From positions 6,934,001 to 6,998,000 of the forward strand of contig OY987233.1 in NCBI GenBank assembly GCA_963920705.1: 64,000 nt of DNA, given 5' to 3'. Shown here piece after piece: positions 35,787 to 47,535 of the stretch. Each line of letters begins with the position of its first letter. Positions within the stretch are counted from its first letter, which is position 1. A program made the position numbers and the translations under genes. The notes beneath the pieces were generated by a model that saw only the letters and a list, made by a program, of their open reading frames with translations, was not told the origin of the DNA and did no database searches. Source of the DNA: Odiellus spinosus. Lineage: Eukaryota > Arthropoda > Arachnida > Opiliones > Phalangiidae.

Positions 35787-36339
35787 CTAACAGGAAAGAG
35801 CTTGGTAGAGCTCTGCCTCACTTGTTTCTTTACTAACCTTGGTCTTCAGTGATTCCATTTCACAATAAACTTTAAAAAGGAAACAATTTTAAAATTCTCA
35901 CCTCAAGAATCTTTCAAGGCGCTTTAAAACGGTAGACTGGATTTTGTGGAGGAAATTAAGTACATTTGGCTGTATATAGTCCATTCTGAATGGCATCTAC
36001 CAGAGTGAAGAAAAATGGCCAATACGGAATGCTTAAAAGATGACTCAAACTTCATGCTGTCAATTGAAGAAATCGTTGAAAATTAAGTTGGGGAATAACG
36101 CTTTCAGTCTTGAATATTATTTCACTGACTATATGACTAATAAATAAAGGGCTAAAGTAATTGTGTTCTCAGGAAATGAACTACAAAAATTGTGACACCC
36201 CAGCACTAATTGATGGTCTGTAACCCAACATTTGTTTTAGTTCCATTTGGGTTAGTAAGCATTAAATGGGGCAATGGATTCATAATTCCTTGTTAAATTT
36301 ATTGATAAATACTCAAAACTATTTACAAAGACGGATCTT

Positions 36340-39300
36340 TCAAAATCGTTCCGAAACCCTGCTTGCAATTTGTCTCATATTTCCGTAAACTTTAGATGGT
36401 GGACTCCCTATAAACAAATACATTGTGGAAAGTTTAAAATCATTTACGTCCCTCAGAGACATCAATTATCCAAGTAGAGCCAGTAATTGAATTAAATGAA
36501 AAATTCAATTATCTAAAGACTTACCTAATATTAAATTACAAATTGCTGTCCTGGCTGCTCTAATATTTTGATAAGATCCCATGATGTGAATTTTCCTGCA
36601 ATATTTTAAGTTTCTTTAGGAAAATAACTAACCACAAATGGCTATCACATTGTTCTTTGGTTATCGAGTTTCAAAATAATTACTATGTTCAGCTAATATC
36701 TGCTTCTGTGGTTGTTAATTGAAAATAAGTCTTGAAATATAACAACGCTGTGTTACATACCACATGGTTCAGTGGTTATTAAGTAAAATTATTAATAGCC
36801 ACGCTCTACTACCATATGGTTCAGTGGTTATTAAGAGAAAAAGTATTAATATTGACATTCTACTACCATATGGTTTTGTGGTTAGTAATTGAAGATATAA
36901 ATTGGATAACCTACACACTGATACCAAGAATCCATTCAGGTTCCATAAGAATATGGGAGGGCCGCGATTCAATAACCATCCTCCCAAACTTTGTAGCAAA
37001 AGTTCGTCTGCTTCGAATAGATTTTTCAAGTAAATCGCTCCTGACATTATATTTTTAACCCGCGCCATTAACGACCTTGACATAATATTTTGGGTAATAA
37101 AAATGGAGCCGACTGAAAAAAGATCTAAGCGTACAAATGTTGCGAAAATTGCAGACGAAATTTGTTACAAAGTTTGATGGTACCAGAGGCTAAAGCTATG
37201 CTCCTATATTCTTATGGAACCTGAATGGATTCTTGCTGATACTATCTGGTTCTGTGGTTATTGAGTCACAAATTAATAGCCAAACAATGCTACAATCTTG
37301 TTTTGTGGTTATTTATTGAATCCAACAAATTAATAAATAACCATGCTGCGCTATCATTATGATAGCAAAAAGGAGAGGTTGCTAAAGAAGGGGGTAGTCC
37401 TTTTTCAAGAAGGGGGGTTCTGCTTGACTACTACCTAACTTCTTTTTGAAGATGGAGAAAATAATGATTTTATTACCCTTCTTTTTCGATAGTGAGAATA
37501 GCCGTTAATTGAATTAAATTTAAATATTTGGCTCAGAAAATATTTGGATAACTTCTAACAAGATCAAAATTATACAAATTAATAGATTTACGAAAAATAT
37601 TTAAATATAACATTATTATAGTTTCAGTGTTTGTTATCAAGTGGCCAGATCGTTTAATATTTAGTAAAAATGTTATTTGAATTAAATTTAATTAAATATT
37701 TAGGATAGATAATATTAGTTTTAGTTAAGTTAATACGCTAATTATGATTATTTTTTAGTTAGGTTAATTACGATTATTTTTAGTTAGGTTAATTACGATT
37801 CTTCTTTAGTTAGGTTAATTACGATTCTTCTTTAGTTAGGTTAATTACGATTCTTCTTTAGTTAGGTTAATTACGATTCTTCTTTAGTTAGGTTAATTAC
37901 GATTCTTCTTTAGTTAGGTTAATTACGTTAATTACGATTCTTTTTGTAGTTAGGTTAATTACGTTAATTACGATTCTTTTTGTAGTTAGGTTATTCACGA
38001 ATATTTTTAGTTAGGTTAATACTAAGCCTAAACTAATACTCGTTTCTATTTACTATCGAGAGATAAAGAAGGTGCACTATGTTACTTCTTTCCATTCTCT
38101 AGAAACCACCCTGCCTTCTGGGGCAGTGCTCTTTCACCCACCCCCCAAAATATTTCTCTCCTTGGCTCTCTCCAATCAGGAGAAAAGAAGGAAATCTTCC
38201 TTCTTTGGCAAGTCTCCTTCTTTTTTTGGGAAGGAGAATTTTCTTCACCAAAAAAGAAGCTCGAACTCCCTTCAATAATATTACCTTCAGTTTCTAGACT
38301 TTGAAACCCCTCTAGAAAAAATTTCACTTCAAGGGGAGTTTTTCATAGGGGAAGGAAGAAAAATTGAGAGAAGGGAGTAGCTATCTTCCCGTTTTGGCGC
38401 TTCCCTTCATTGAAACCTCTAAATCTCTCCCCAAGTCTCTCTTTCTCTTCTGCAGAAAAGAAGGTAAAGAAGTGTATAGTCGCGCCCTCCTGTGGAAATT
38501 TCTTCTGAAGATTCCCACCACTGCTATCATATGGCTCTGAAGTTACTAATAGAAAGCCTCAAATTGATAACCATATTGAAATTAATATCCAAGCTTTGCT
38601 ACAATATGTTTCTGAAGTTATTAATTAAATTACAAATTAATAACCATATGGCACTGAAGTTACTAATTTAAAACAGAAAATTATTTTTTATGTTTCAAGG
38701 TGGCGCATCTCTAGCCAATGTTTATTAAATCTCCTAGGTGGCCTATCGCCAGCCAGTTAATTATGTTTCCTATAGGTGGCCCATCAACAACCAATGATAA
38801 TTAATAATTATGTTTCCTAGGTGAGTGGTTATTAATTACAAATCTCAAGTTAGTAGTCACGCCGTGCTACACTATGGCTCTGAAGTTGCTAATTCAAAGT
38901 CTCAAACTGAAAACCGCATGGTTCTGTCTGAACTTAAAAACCACACTACTACCATAAGGTTCTGTACTTGGTAATTAACTGAAAATCAAATTAATAACTA
39001 CACTGTAAATCATATGGTTAAGTGTTTATTAAGAGAAAACTAATAACCACACGACTACAATATGGTTCTGTGTTTATTAAAGACATATGCACACAGACCT
39101 ATTTTCACGCGCTTCACCCTCATGCACTCATAGAAATGCCATTAGCACGCGAGCGTGAAAAACGCGTGAAAATAGGTCTGTGAATCAGGCTTAATTGAAA
39201 ATCTGAAATTGATAACCACACACTGCTACTATCTATTTGGATCTGTGGTTATCGACTCAAACTAAAAACAATGCTGCGCTACCATCTATTTCTGAAGCAA

Positions 39301-42300
39301 ATGACCACGCACTACTACAATTTGGTTCTTTAAGTATCAAAATTCAAGTGATTAATAACCAAACTTTGCTACCATATGGCTCACAATATTATTTCTTATT
39401 AATTAAAAGACGGATACTTCATGGCGGTTATTAGAACTTTTTATATGATATGGCTCACAAGTAAGTAATTGAACCCTCCAATAACCACACTGTGCTACCA
39501 TATGATTCTGTGATAAGAGAAAAACTATTAACCACGCTCTACTACCATACAGAGTGGTTCAATATCTTATACGGGGGGATAAAATTAACATTGGAGGCAG
39601 CTAATCAAATTAATTTTTCAAAAATCTCGCACATGAGTTTAAAGAAAATTAATTAGCTTTACACACACTCAATAGATATTTTATCCCTCCATAAAAGCTA
39701 CAGTATTGAGTTTTTTTATAAGAATCACACTGCATAGTTTCGTGGTTATTAATTTAAAATGTCAAATTCATAAGTATGCAACTAGTATCTGTGGTTATTG
39801 AGAGTCAAATTAGTAGCCACGCTCTGCGACCATCTAATTTTGTTTTTTAGTTATTTTTCACACCGTTTTCTATTTCTCTATCAAGGGAAAACCTAACATT
39901 TCCCCGCTTAAAGTTTTGTAAGAGCTCTCAGAAGATTTTTACGTACATAATGCTTTAAAATAAGGTAAGCTACAACAATTATACATACTTATCTGCCAAA
40001 ACAATCCTCGTTTTCGTAACATTTTCGATGGTAAATTTGGTTTTTCCGTCTTTTCCAGCTATTCTTCCAATGGCTCTGGCTAAATGTTCACCCTTCAAGG
40101 GTTTTACTGGTAACAAAAAAGATTATATATCAGATGGGGATAGAAGAAGATGGACATTTTCTGAATTTAGGATATTTTAAGAATTAAAATAGGAACTTTT
40201 CAGTATCTTAAGTAGCTGGTGGGAGCCCCTTTTCTGCTGTCTATCTTTCAGGGCTCCCAGAGCATAGCCCAAAAAAATTATAGGTATTATAGGTTTTAAA
40301 TGCCAAAAATATAGGTCCAAAAATATCCATTTATAGGACTTTTTATAGGTTTTTAGAGTAAAAAAAATAGGGGTTTTATAGGTAGGTTAGGCTGACATGT
40401 AATGCAACATAGGTTCTTTAGCCTCTAGACCTGTCCTTCTGCCTTTCTTTGGCACTACTAGCTACTCACGCCCTCTCTTGAAAGTCTAATAAAATAGAGT
40501 AATAATTTCCAGTGACCTAGGAGAGGAAACGTTTCTGCCACAGCTTTGGTTTTTGCGAACATTTGCACATTTTCAAGCAAAATTTTTATAGTTATATGGA
40601 TCATTCATTTCGAATTTTATCAGCGAAATTTAACAAATAACCCAAAATATAGGTATTGTACGTTTTTATAGGATCACTTCAGAATTATAGGTAATTATAG
40701 GTGGTTTGGGAGCCCTGAGTGCCTAAAATTGTGAAGGCATGCATCGAATCTTCTTTACATGGGTTTCAATGAGAAATATCCTAAAAATTGAAGATTCCCC
40801 ATTTTTGATGTAACTACTTCTGGTTGAAACTAATCATATGACGTCATTCCTCACTATTTACAGTACGCGTGTTAAAAGCTATCCATAAATCAGTCTATCC
40901 AGAACTATGTTCTGTCCAAAATTGTGAAGGCATGCATCGAATCTTCTTTACATGGGTTTCAATGACAAATATCCTTATAATTGAAGCTTCCTAATTTTTG
41001 ATGTAACTACTTCTGGTTAAAACTAATCATATGACGTCATTCCTCACTATTTACAGTACGCGTGTTAAAAGCTATCCATAAATCAGTCAATCCAGAATTA
41101 CGTTCTGTCCAAAATTGTGAGGGAATGCATCGAATCTTCTTTACGTGGGTTTCAATTACAAATATCCTAATAATTGAAGATTCCTAATTTTTGACGTAAC
41201 TACTTCTGGTTAAAACTAATCATATGACGTCATTCCTCACTATTTACAGTACGCGTATTAAAAGCTATCCATAAATCAGTCTATCCAGAGCTATGTTCTG
41301 TCCAAAATTGTGAAGGCATACATCGAATCTTCTTTACATGGGTTTCAATGAAAAATATCCTAATAATTGAAGCTTCCTAATTCTTGATGTAACTTCTTCT
41401 GGTTAAAACTAATCATATGACGTCATTCCTCACTATTTACAGTACGCGTGTTAAAAGCTATCCATAAATCAGTCTATCCAGAACTATGTTCTGTCCAAAA
41501 TTGTGAAGGCATGCATCGAATCTTCTTTACATGGGTTTCAATGACAAATATCCTAATAATTGAAGCTTCCTAATTTTTGATGTAACTACTTCTGGTTAAA
41601 ACAAATCATATGACGTCATTCCTCACTATTTACAGTACGCGTGTTAAAAGCTATCCATAAATCAGTCTATCCAGAACTATGTTCTGTCCAAAATTGTGAA
41701 GGCATGCATCGAATCTTCTTTACATCCCTTACCGAAAAAAGTTAGTCTTAAAAGGTCCTGGGGAAGTCTTTCGGGTGTCTTATATAGTCTTAAGAGGTCT
41801 TGGAGAAGCCTTTCATTGTGTCAAGAAGCCTTGGAGAAGTCGTAAAGACTTCCCCAAGAGTATTATAGTGTTCTTGAGGACCTCTTCAAATCAGACAAAC
41901 TTTTTTCGGTAAGGGATGGGTTTCAATGACAAATATCCTAATAATTGAAGCTTTCTAATTTTTGATGTAACTACTTCTGGTTAAAACTAATCATATGACG
42001 TCATTCCTCTCTATTTACAGTATGCGTGTTAAAAGTAATCCATAAATCAGTCTATCCAGAACTATGTTCTGTCCAAAATTGTAATGGCATGCATTGAATC
42101 TTTTTTACATGGGTTTCAATGAGAAATATCCTAAAAATTGAAGATTCCCAATTTTTGATGTAATTACTTCTGGTTAAAACTAATCATATGACGTCATTCC
42201 TCACTATTTACAGTACGCGTGTTAAAAGCTATCCATAAATCTGTCTATCCAGAATTATGTTCTGTCCAAAATTGTGAAGGAATGCATCGAATCTTCTTAC

Positions 42301-45300
42301 TTTGGTTTCAATGACAAATATCCTCATAATTGAAGCTGCCTAATTTTTGATGTAACAACTTCTGGTTAAAACTAATCATATGACGTCATTCTTCACTATT
42401 TACAGTACGCGTGTTAAAAGTTATCCATAAATCCGCCTATCCAGAACTATGTTCTGTCCAAAAATGTAATGGCATGCATAGAATCTTCTTTCCATGGGTT
42501 TCAATGAGAAATATCCTAATAATTGAAGATTCCTAATTTTTGATGTAACTTCTTCTGGTTAAAACTAATCATATGACGTCATTCCTCACTATTTACAGTA
42601 CGCGTGTTAAAAGTTATCCATAAATCAGTCTATCCAGAATTATGTTCTGTCCAAAAAATGTAATGGCATGCATCGAATCATGGAACTAATCAACTAAGGG
42701 ACGGTTCACAGGCAAGGAAATTGGAAGAATGTTCGATGGCAACCCACCCTAGCGGAATCTAGGTTTATTACCGGAATAGCGAATTGAAAAGTGATTCAAT
42801 TTTTTAGGAGGGGGGAGGAAATTTTTTTTTTTTTTATTTCATGTGTAGTCTGCTCATGGTCTGCTTTTGATTTAGAAAGAGTTAGTATAAACGCATATCT
42901 TCGGTCTCACCATACTTCTAATCAAAATATAAAGTTAAAATAATACCAAGTAACTTATAATTATATTGCTTAACTCACTTACCTTTATTTATATTACCCA
43001 ACGGGCCAACGGCTGCATCAATTTTTAAAAAACTTAAGCCTAGCCTAGCAGACGATTTTTAAAAGAAGATTACGTATATTAGAAAATAAAACTGCTTGCA
43101 GGTGGCGTTATAAGCCTCTCGAATATCCGGCCTGAAGCACCAAATTCAGTGGGGGGGAGGGGGTTTTTAAAAGGAGGGAGGGTTTGGTTTGCCACTGAAC
43201 TTTCTTCAAGGAGACTAAGGCAAAGTCTATGGGTGCGAACCGTCCCTTAGTTGATTAGTTCCATGATCGAATCTTCTTTACATGGGTTTCAATGAGAAAT
43301 ATCCTAATAACTGAAGATTCCTAATTTTTGATGTAACTACTTTTGGTTAAAACTAATCACATGACGTCATTCCTCACTATTTACAGTACCCGCGTCAAAA
43401 GTTATCTATAAATCCGTCTATCCAGAATTATGTTCCAGGGCTCCCAGTGCATAGCCAAAAAACATTGTATTATAGGTTTTAAAAGCCAAAATCTAGGTTA
43501 TTTGTAGGTCCAAAAATATCAATTTAGGACTTTTTATAGTTTTTTAGTGCCAAAAAATATGGGTTTGGCTGAAATGTAATGCAATATAGGTTCTATAGCC
43601 TCTAGACCCGTCGTCCCTCTGCCTTTCTTTGGCACTACTTGCTACTCACGCCCCTTCTCGAAAGTCTACCTAACCTCTAATAAAATAGAGCAATAATTAC
43701 CAGTGACCTAGGAGAGGAAACCTTTCTGCCACAGCTTTGGTTTTTGCGAACATTTGCACTTTTTCAAGCAAAATTTTAATAGTTATATGGATCATTCATT
43801 TCGAATTTTATCAGCGAAATTTAACAAATCACCCAAGAAATAGGTATTATAGGATAAAAAGTGAAATTATAGGTTTTCATAGGATCACTTCAGAATTATA
43901 GTTAATTATAGGTAATAAAGGTGGTCTGGGAGCCCTGATATTTTAGGAAAGCTGTTTATTAATATATGAATTGATCAAGCTTACCATCCGTGACCTCAAA
44001 AGATTCAAGGAACAACTCATCTAATCGTAGAAGAGCCAAAGCATCCTGAAAGCAGTGAAATTAAACATTACACATGTAAACCAGTATTAAAGAAAAAAAG
44101 GCAACCCAACAAAGTGATTTTTTTATGGTTTAAACATGCCTAATGAACCATTAAAAAAATTACAAACAATTATTAAACTAGAAATAAATTTATAGCTTAC
44201 CCGAAAAATTGGCTTAGCTGGATTCATGGAGATCCTAAATTTCTTCACAGCGACCAATGAGCAAAGACCCATTGTTAAGGCAAGATCTCCATGAGACTTC
44301 CAATACCATTCGATTGGTCACTGACCCTTCAATGCGAAGAAATTCAGGATCTCCATGAGTCCAGCTAAGCCAAATTTCCGGGTAAGTTTTAAATTGATTT
44401 CTAGGTTAATATTTCTTTTGTATATCTTTTAACTAGTAGATTTGGCTTATTTATACGGTAAAGAATCTATAAAAAAAACGTTGTTGGGTTGCATTCTCCC
44501 TTAAAAGGCGGTTTTAGTTCCTTAGAGACTCCCAATGATCAAACTCTCGATACTTTGCGGGTCTATACAAAACTATGTCTTTGGTCCATTGAAGAACATT
44601 ACTTACATCTACATCAAAGCCTAACGTGAATGCTTTAACAAAATCAGCAGCTTTTTGCAAGTTTCCAATATCTTCCGTCGCTTTACTCGTCTAAGAGTTT
44701 TTAAAATATAAGTTTGTACAGATTTGAAAAGAAGATTAATCATTCTTGATATGAAAGGGCTTACTCGAATTTCAATCATTCTGGTTTTCAAATTGAAACG
44801 AATTTGCAAATGCAAATGTTCAACAACAGGTGTAAAGATTTTCATCCAGTTTTCTTTAAGGGGCGTATATCTGTGGGCTGGCACTGGAATCTTCCTCATT
44901 TCAACTGACCCTTCCTATTAAACAACACCTTTAAACTAACCAGTTTTAAAAAAATTTTAAAATATTTTTTTAAATTAATTTACGAGACTGCTACTTCGTG
45001 GTTGTGAAAAACCATTTTTCAAATAAACGTTTCTGTAGAGCTTTTGGATGTATTAGTCCCCTTACAAAAAAAGTTAGTCTTAAGAGGTCTTGGGGAAGTC
45101 TTTCATTGCGTCACTAACAATTTTGCAGTGTTCTTGAGGACCTCTTCAGATCAGACCAACTTTTTTTGGTACGGGGTATATGCATTTTATCTGGAGGGAA
45201 TTTGGAGGGTAAGCTCAAGACGCTCGATCCTTCTTCGGCAATATCAAAGGTATATACAATGCCTCTCGGCTAGACAAAACTCTGACTACAAGTGTAATCT

Positions 45301-46273
45301 GAGTGTGGCATCTTTTCAGGGCAAATTAAGGGGGATCCTTGGGAACACTGGCCAGTAGCCACGCTAAAGCTTTTTTGTGGGTAGGGTAAGTGCTTTGTAA
45401 CCTTTCTTATATGGTAAAAAGTGTCCCTTTAAAAATATTTATGTGGTCCCTGTCAAAATTGCACTTCAGCCTACCATTAGAGCCGCTATTGTTATCAAGG
45501 GCCAGAAAAATTTTGAGTCTTTCACATGGGCTATAACCAAACACTTCAGTTATGAGCCAAGATTAGACAGAAATCCAGACACCCAAATTTGGGACATCCA
45601 CCAATGCTGCCCCCCCCCCCCCTTTCAGCAAAACTGGTCTTAATCAGGAGGGATCATAAACTTGGCAAGGTTTACATTAAAATCTCTTTAAGAGTATAGA
45701 TTTCAGCAATTCACCTGAACTGGCATCGTGACATTTCCTTTAAGAGGGGAAAAAGCGTGGTCAGACAGAAGTAAATTATTTATAATGCTTTGGGCGAGCA
45801 TCAGCGCCCTCTTAGGGTGAAATGAATAAGCTGGGCTTGGTATTAGCCAGCTCACTGGCGACCAGGGTCCCTTATTCCAATTCCAGTGATATTTGGTCCT
45901 GTCAACTCCTATTTGCTTAACATTTCAGATCATATACTCTAGCAAATATAAAAAACTTAAAAAATGATAGTGCTTATTGACTGTGAGGAATTTGCAAACT
46001 CCAGGCTCAAGGATCATTCTATAGTTTTTTCTCGATACCACATGATATTTTCTTATATGGCCCAATAAAGCCAATATTATTCTAATCCCTTCAATGAAAA
46101 CTAATTTTTATTGTTTTACCATACATAACTGCAGAAATAATACATACCAACTGTCTATCTTTCTTCTCGGCAATATGGTTTTTGTCTGTATCTCTCCTCT
46201 TTCTCTTTGTGGCCTTCTTACGTTCCACCTTCGTAAAAGTAGCCCCTTCTTGAGTTTGGGCATTTGTGTCCAT
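36340..46273 (-). CDS. PNO1: Partner of NOB1, KH-domain ribosome assembly factor PNO1
   Basis: Nuclear/cytoplasmic factor that binds pre-18S rRNA at its 3' end and controls NOB1 cleavage in 40S maturation. Seven coding exons (46148-46273, 44765-44914, 44607-44690, 43985-44045, 39989-40106, 36525-36595, 36340-36407) total 678 nt, 225 residues in frame. Exon 1 is the variable Lys-rich N-terminus. Exon 2 has [20 protein letters not shown] and [12 protein letters not shown]. Exon 3 is [15 protein letters not shown] and exon 4 [16 protein letters not shown]. Exon 5 has the KH core [18 protein letters not shown] with the GxxG loop GKDG (usually GKGG). Exon 6 is [20 protein letters not shown]. Exon 7 ends [14 protein letters not shown]...ERF. 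The protein is ordinary, but introns 4 and 5 are 3.9 and 3.4 kb of satellites and transposons. Head-to-head with SNX6. Confidence 0.96.
36925..37235. mobile_element. 311 bp CA...TG inverted-repeat element, 7 bp duplication
   Basis: Begins CAAGAATCCATTCAGGTTCC and ends with the complement GGAACCTGAATGGATTCTTG. Flanked by CTGATAC at 36918-36924 and 37236-37242, an exact 7 bp duplication. No coding capacity. Terminal CA/TG plus 7 bp recalls Galileo/P-superfamily elements. Confidence 0.85.
37740..38020. repeat. 26 bp minisatellite
   Basis: Head-to-tail copies of AGTTAGGTTAATTACGATTC plus CTTCTTT-type filler at a 26 bp period (37808, 37834 and so on), followed by a longer variant with TTAATTACG doubled. 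About ten copies, inside PNO1 intron 5. Confidence 0.85.
39092..39182. mobile_element. 91 bp miniature inverted-repeat element
   Basis: CACAGACCTATTTTCACGCG at the left is matched by CGCGTGAAAATAGGTCTGTG at the right, a 20 bp perfect inverted repeat around a 51 bp centre. No clear duplication. Confidence 0.6.
39572..39691. repeat. Small inverted repeat
   Basis: GGGGGATAAAAT faces ATTTTATCCCTCC, and GCTAATCAAATTAATTTT faces AAAATTAATTAGC inside it. Probably a worn palindromic element in PNO1 intron 5. Confidence 0.5.
40249..40717. mobile_element. TATAGG-rich inverted-repeat element, copy 1
   Basis: 469 bp, ends CAGGGCTCCCAGAGCATAGCC and TGGGAGCCCTG. The interior repeats TATAGG / CCTATA words. 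A second copy (43436-43937) shares even the middle (GCCTCTAGACC, GCCACAGCTTTGG). The two bracket the 193 bp satellite. The terminus is hAT-like, but no matching flanking duplication is visible. Confidence 0.75.
41726..41915. mobile_element. Palindromic MITE family C copy 3, in the satellite
   Basis: 190 bp CCCTTACCG ... CGGTAAGGG. The uninterrupted monomers read TTTACATGGGTTTC at this spot. Here TTTACAT precedes and ATGGGTTTC follows the element, proving a 2 bp (AT) duplication. Confidence 0.92.
42679..43265. mobile_element. 587 bp CA...TG element, 7 bp duplication, in the satellite
   Basis: Ends CATGGAACTAATCAACTAAG and CTTAGTTGATTAGTTCCATG, continuing inward as GGGACGGTTC / GAACCGTCCC. The intact monomer reads GCATCGAATCTTC. 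Here ATCGAAT lies on both sides (42672-42678, 43266-43272). No transposase frame inside. Confidence 0.9.
43436..43937. mobile_element. TATAGG-rich inverted-repeat element, copy 2
   Basis: 502 bp, CAGGGCTCCCAG ... CTGGGAGCCCTG, same family as 40249-40717. It interrupts the last satellite monomer after TATGTTC. Confidence 0.75.
44087..44504. mobile_element. MITE family B copy 3
   Basis: In PNO1 intron 3. Ends TTAAAGAAAAAAAGGCAACC and GGTTGCATTCTCCCTTAA, with the left end altered. Inner GGAGATCCTAAATTTCTTC and GAAGAAATTCAGGATCTCC are inverted. Confidence 0.75.
45058..45176. mobile_element. Palindromic MITE family C copy 4 (short)
   Basis: 119 bp internally shortened copy in PNO1 intron 1: CCCCTTAC ... 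GTACGGGG, with AGTCTTAAGAGGTCTTGG and AGGACCTCTTCAGATC typical of the family. The flanking dinucleotides do not match. Confidence 0.7.
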
Positions 46274-46325
46274 CTTGGTATTTTTCAAGGCTATTAAAAT
46301 AAAAATAATACCAATTGAAAATTTC

Positions 46326-46690
46326 TTAAAGTAGGTGCATGCAACCTGACTCGATTTGGGCCTTGTCAAATTGATCTTATGCCAAGCTCCAGAATTTAAT
46401 CTTTAGAAATTTAAAATATTCCGGGAGGTTTTATTTTACATAAAAATAAGAACAATAATAATTCTCAACATCTTGTTGAAGGCAATCACAAAGTGCAGGG
46501 CTGCCATTACTTGGTGCGTTTTGTAATTAACGGTCTAATGAGAAGCCAATAATAAAGTTAAGAGGCATAGCCTTTTCTGCGTGGTTGACAGTGATGACAG
46601 TTTTACTTTTCATAGAATAAGGAAAGAAATCGGCTTCTCCATGGGGAAAAATTGTCTAATTTGGTCCAAAATGGTACAAACACATGTTAT
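46326..46690. mobile_element. MITE family A copy 5, right end missing
   Basis: Left end TTAAAGTAGGTGCATGCAACC and the CTTGTCAAATTGATCTTATG block are clear. The element can be followed to the AATTTGGTCCAAAATGG palindrome, but no complementary right end is present, so it is truncated. Just upstream of PNO1. Confidence 0.6.
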
Positions 46691-46940
46691 ATCAAATGAT
46701 CAATTATAACGTAGTTTTTTGAATTTCCCGCTGTATCAGCTGCAAAGCCAAAGCTTAGCAGCTATAACAAAAATAGCGATATTGCAAAAAAAAAAATTCT
46801 ATTGTTCCTCAGAATATGTGAAAAATAAAGTTTATTGCAATTAAAAGATCAACCTATCATAAACATTTCCCTGACCTGAAACAAAATGCTTTCCCTTGAC
46901 TTTAAGGGGCATTTTTAATTCCCTGACTTTTTGGGCCCAT

Positions 46941-47130
46941 CCCTTACCGAAAAAAGATAGTTGGATGCGAAGAGGTCCTCAAGAACACTAAAAAGGTCTT
47001 GGGGAAGTCTTTAAGATCTCCCCAAGAATTCTTGACATAATGGAAGACCTCGCCAAGACCTCTTAAGACTACGTAAGACACCTGAAAGACTTCATCAAGA
47101 CCTCTGAAGACTAACTTTTTTTGGTAAGGG
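46941..47130. mobile_element. Palindromic MITE family C copy 5
   Basis: 190 bp, CCCTTACCG ... GGTAAGGG, flanked by AT on both sides. Same AAGTCTT/AAGACTT interior as copies 2 and 3. Confidence 0.85.
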
Positions 47131-47444
47131 ATTTTCCAGGTTTTTCAGGTCATCTACGAAAACAGTTCAATTTACAGAGGGGAAAGAAGTTGTTACAGCT
47201 TGTAACAATTGTACGTGTCGTTACTAAATAAAACATTTAGGAGCTGACAGTAAGGTAAGATATAGAAGGTGATAGACATTGCCTAAAATTTACGTCTAGT
47301 GAGAGGGCAAATAGCCAAGGAGAAAGAACATCTGACGTCTGGTAACCCCTTAACGCAGGAGTCTTAGAAAGGATAAATAATGGGACTAATTACCTAAAGT
47401 TCCATAGATGAATACAGTGTTTCCCCCTCTAAATGGGTTGACAT

Positions 47445-47535
47445 CAGTGGTGGGCAAATTCTCGAATATCCTAGCGAATAAATGAGAATGATCAGGCTTG
47501 GCTGTACAAAAGTCACTCGTGATTGCCCACCACTG
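47445..47535. mobile_element. 91 bp hAT-like miniature element
   Basis: CAGTGGTGGGCAA ... TTGCCCACCACTG, with the exact 8 bp duplication GTTGACAT at 47437-47444 and 47536-47543. One of the shortest intact copies imaginable: two 13 bp ends and about 65 bp between. Confidence 0.9.

Larger units (their letters stand above)
30337..36339. other. Long gene-poor spacer between SERTA gene and PNO1
   Basis: Six kilobases, AT-rich. Recognisable contents are MITE A4 (30576-30983), MITE B2 (31295-31672) and palindromic MITE C2 (35597-35786). C2 itself lies between two arms of an older inverted pair (ACCAAGGTTAGTAAA near 35426, TTTACTAACCTTGGT near 35829). A 77-codon ATG-to-stop frame on the minus strand at 33427-33660 has protein-like composition (TSNRQLTLWTKYCPLLLKVI) but no family I recognise. 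The SERTA 3' UTR should occupy the left part. Confidence 0.45.
36610..39850. repeat. Degenerate repeat domain in PNO1 intron 5 (CCATATGG motif)
   Basis: Diverged copies of a roughly 70-90 bp unit built on CTACCATATGGTTCTGTGGTTATTAA and the linking TAATAACCAC word, spread over most of the intron. The CCATATGG core is palindromic. Spacing is irregular and several other elements are inserted (36925-37235, 37740-38020, 39092-39182, 39572-39691). The unit looks like an old satellite broken up by later insertions. Short frames through it have no protein-like features. Confidence 0.6.
40718..43435. repeat. 193 bp satellite in PNO1 intron 4
   Basis: About 11 monomers with a constant 193 bp period. 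The word AATTGTGAAGG recurs at 40727, 40920, 41113, 41306, 41499 and 41692, then resumes after insertions. Each monomer contains CATATGACGTCATTCC and ACAGTACGCGTGTTAAAAG. The palindrome TGACGTCA is a consensus CRE/ATF site. Two transposons have inserted (41726-41915, 42679-43265). The complete absence of small indels between monomers suggests recent homogenisation. Confidence 0.93.
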
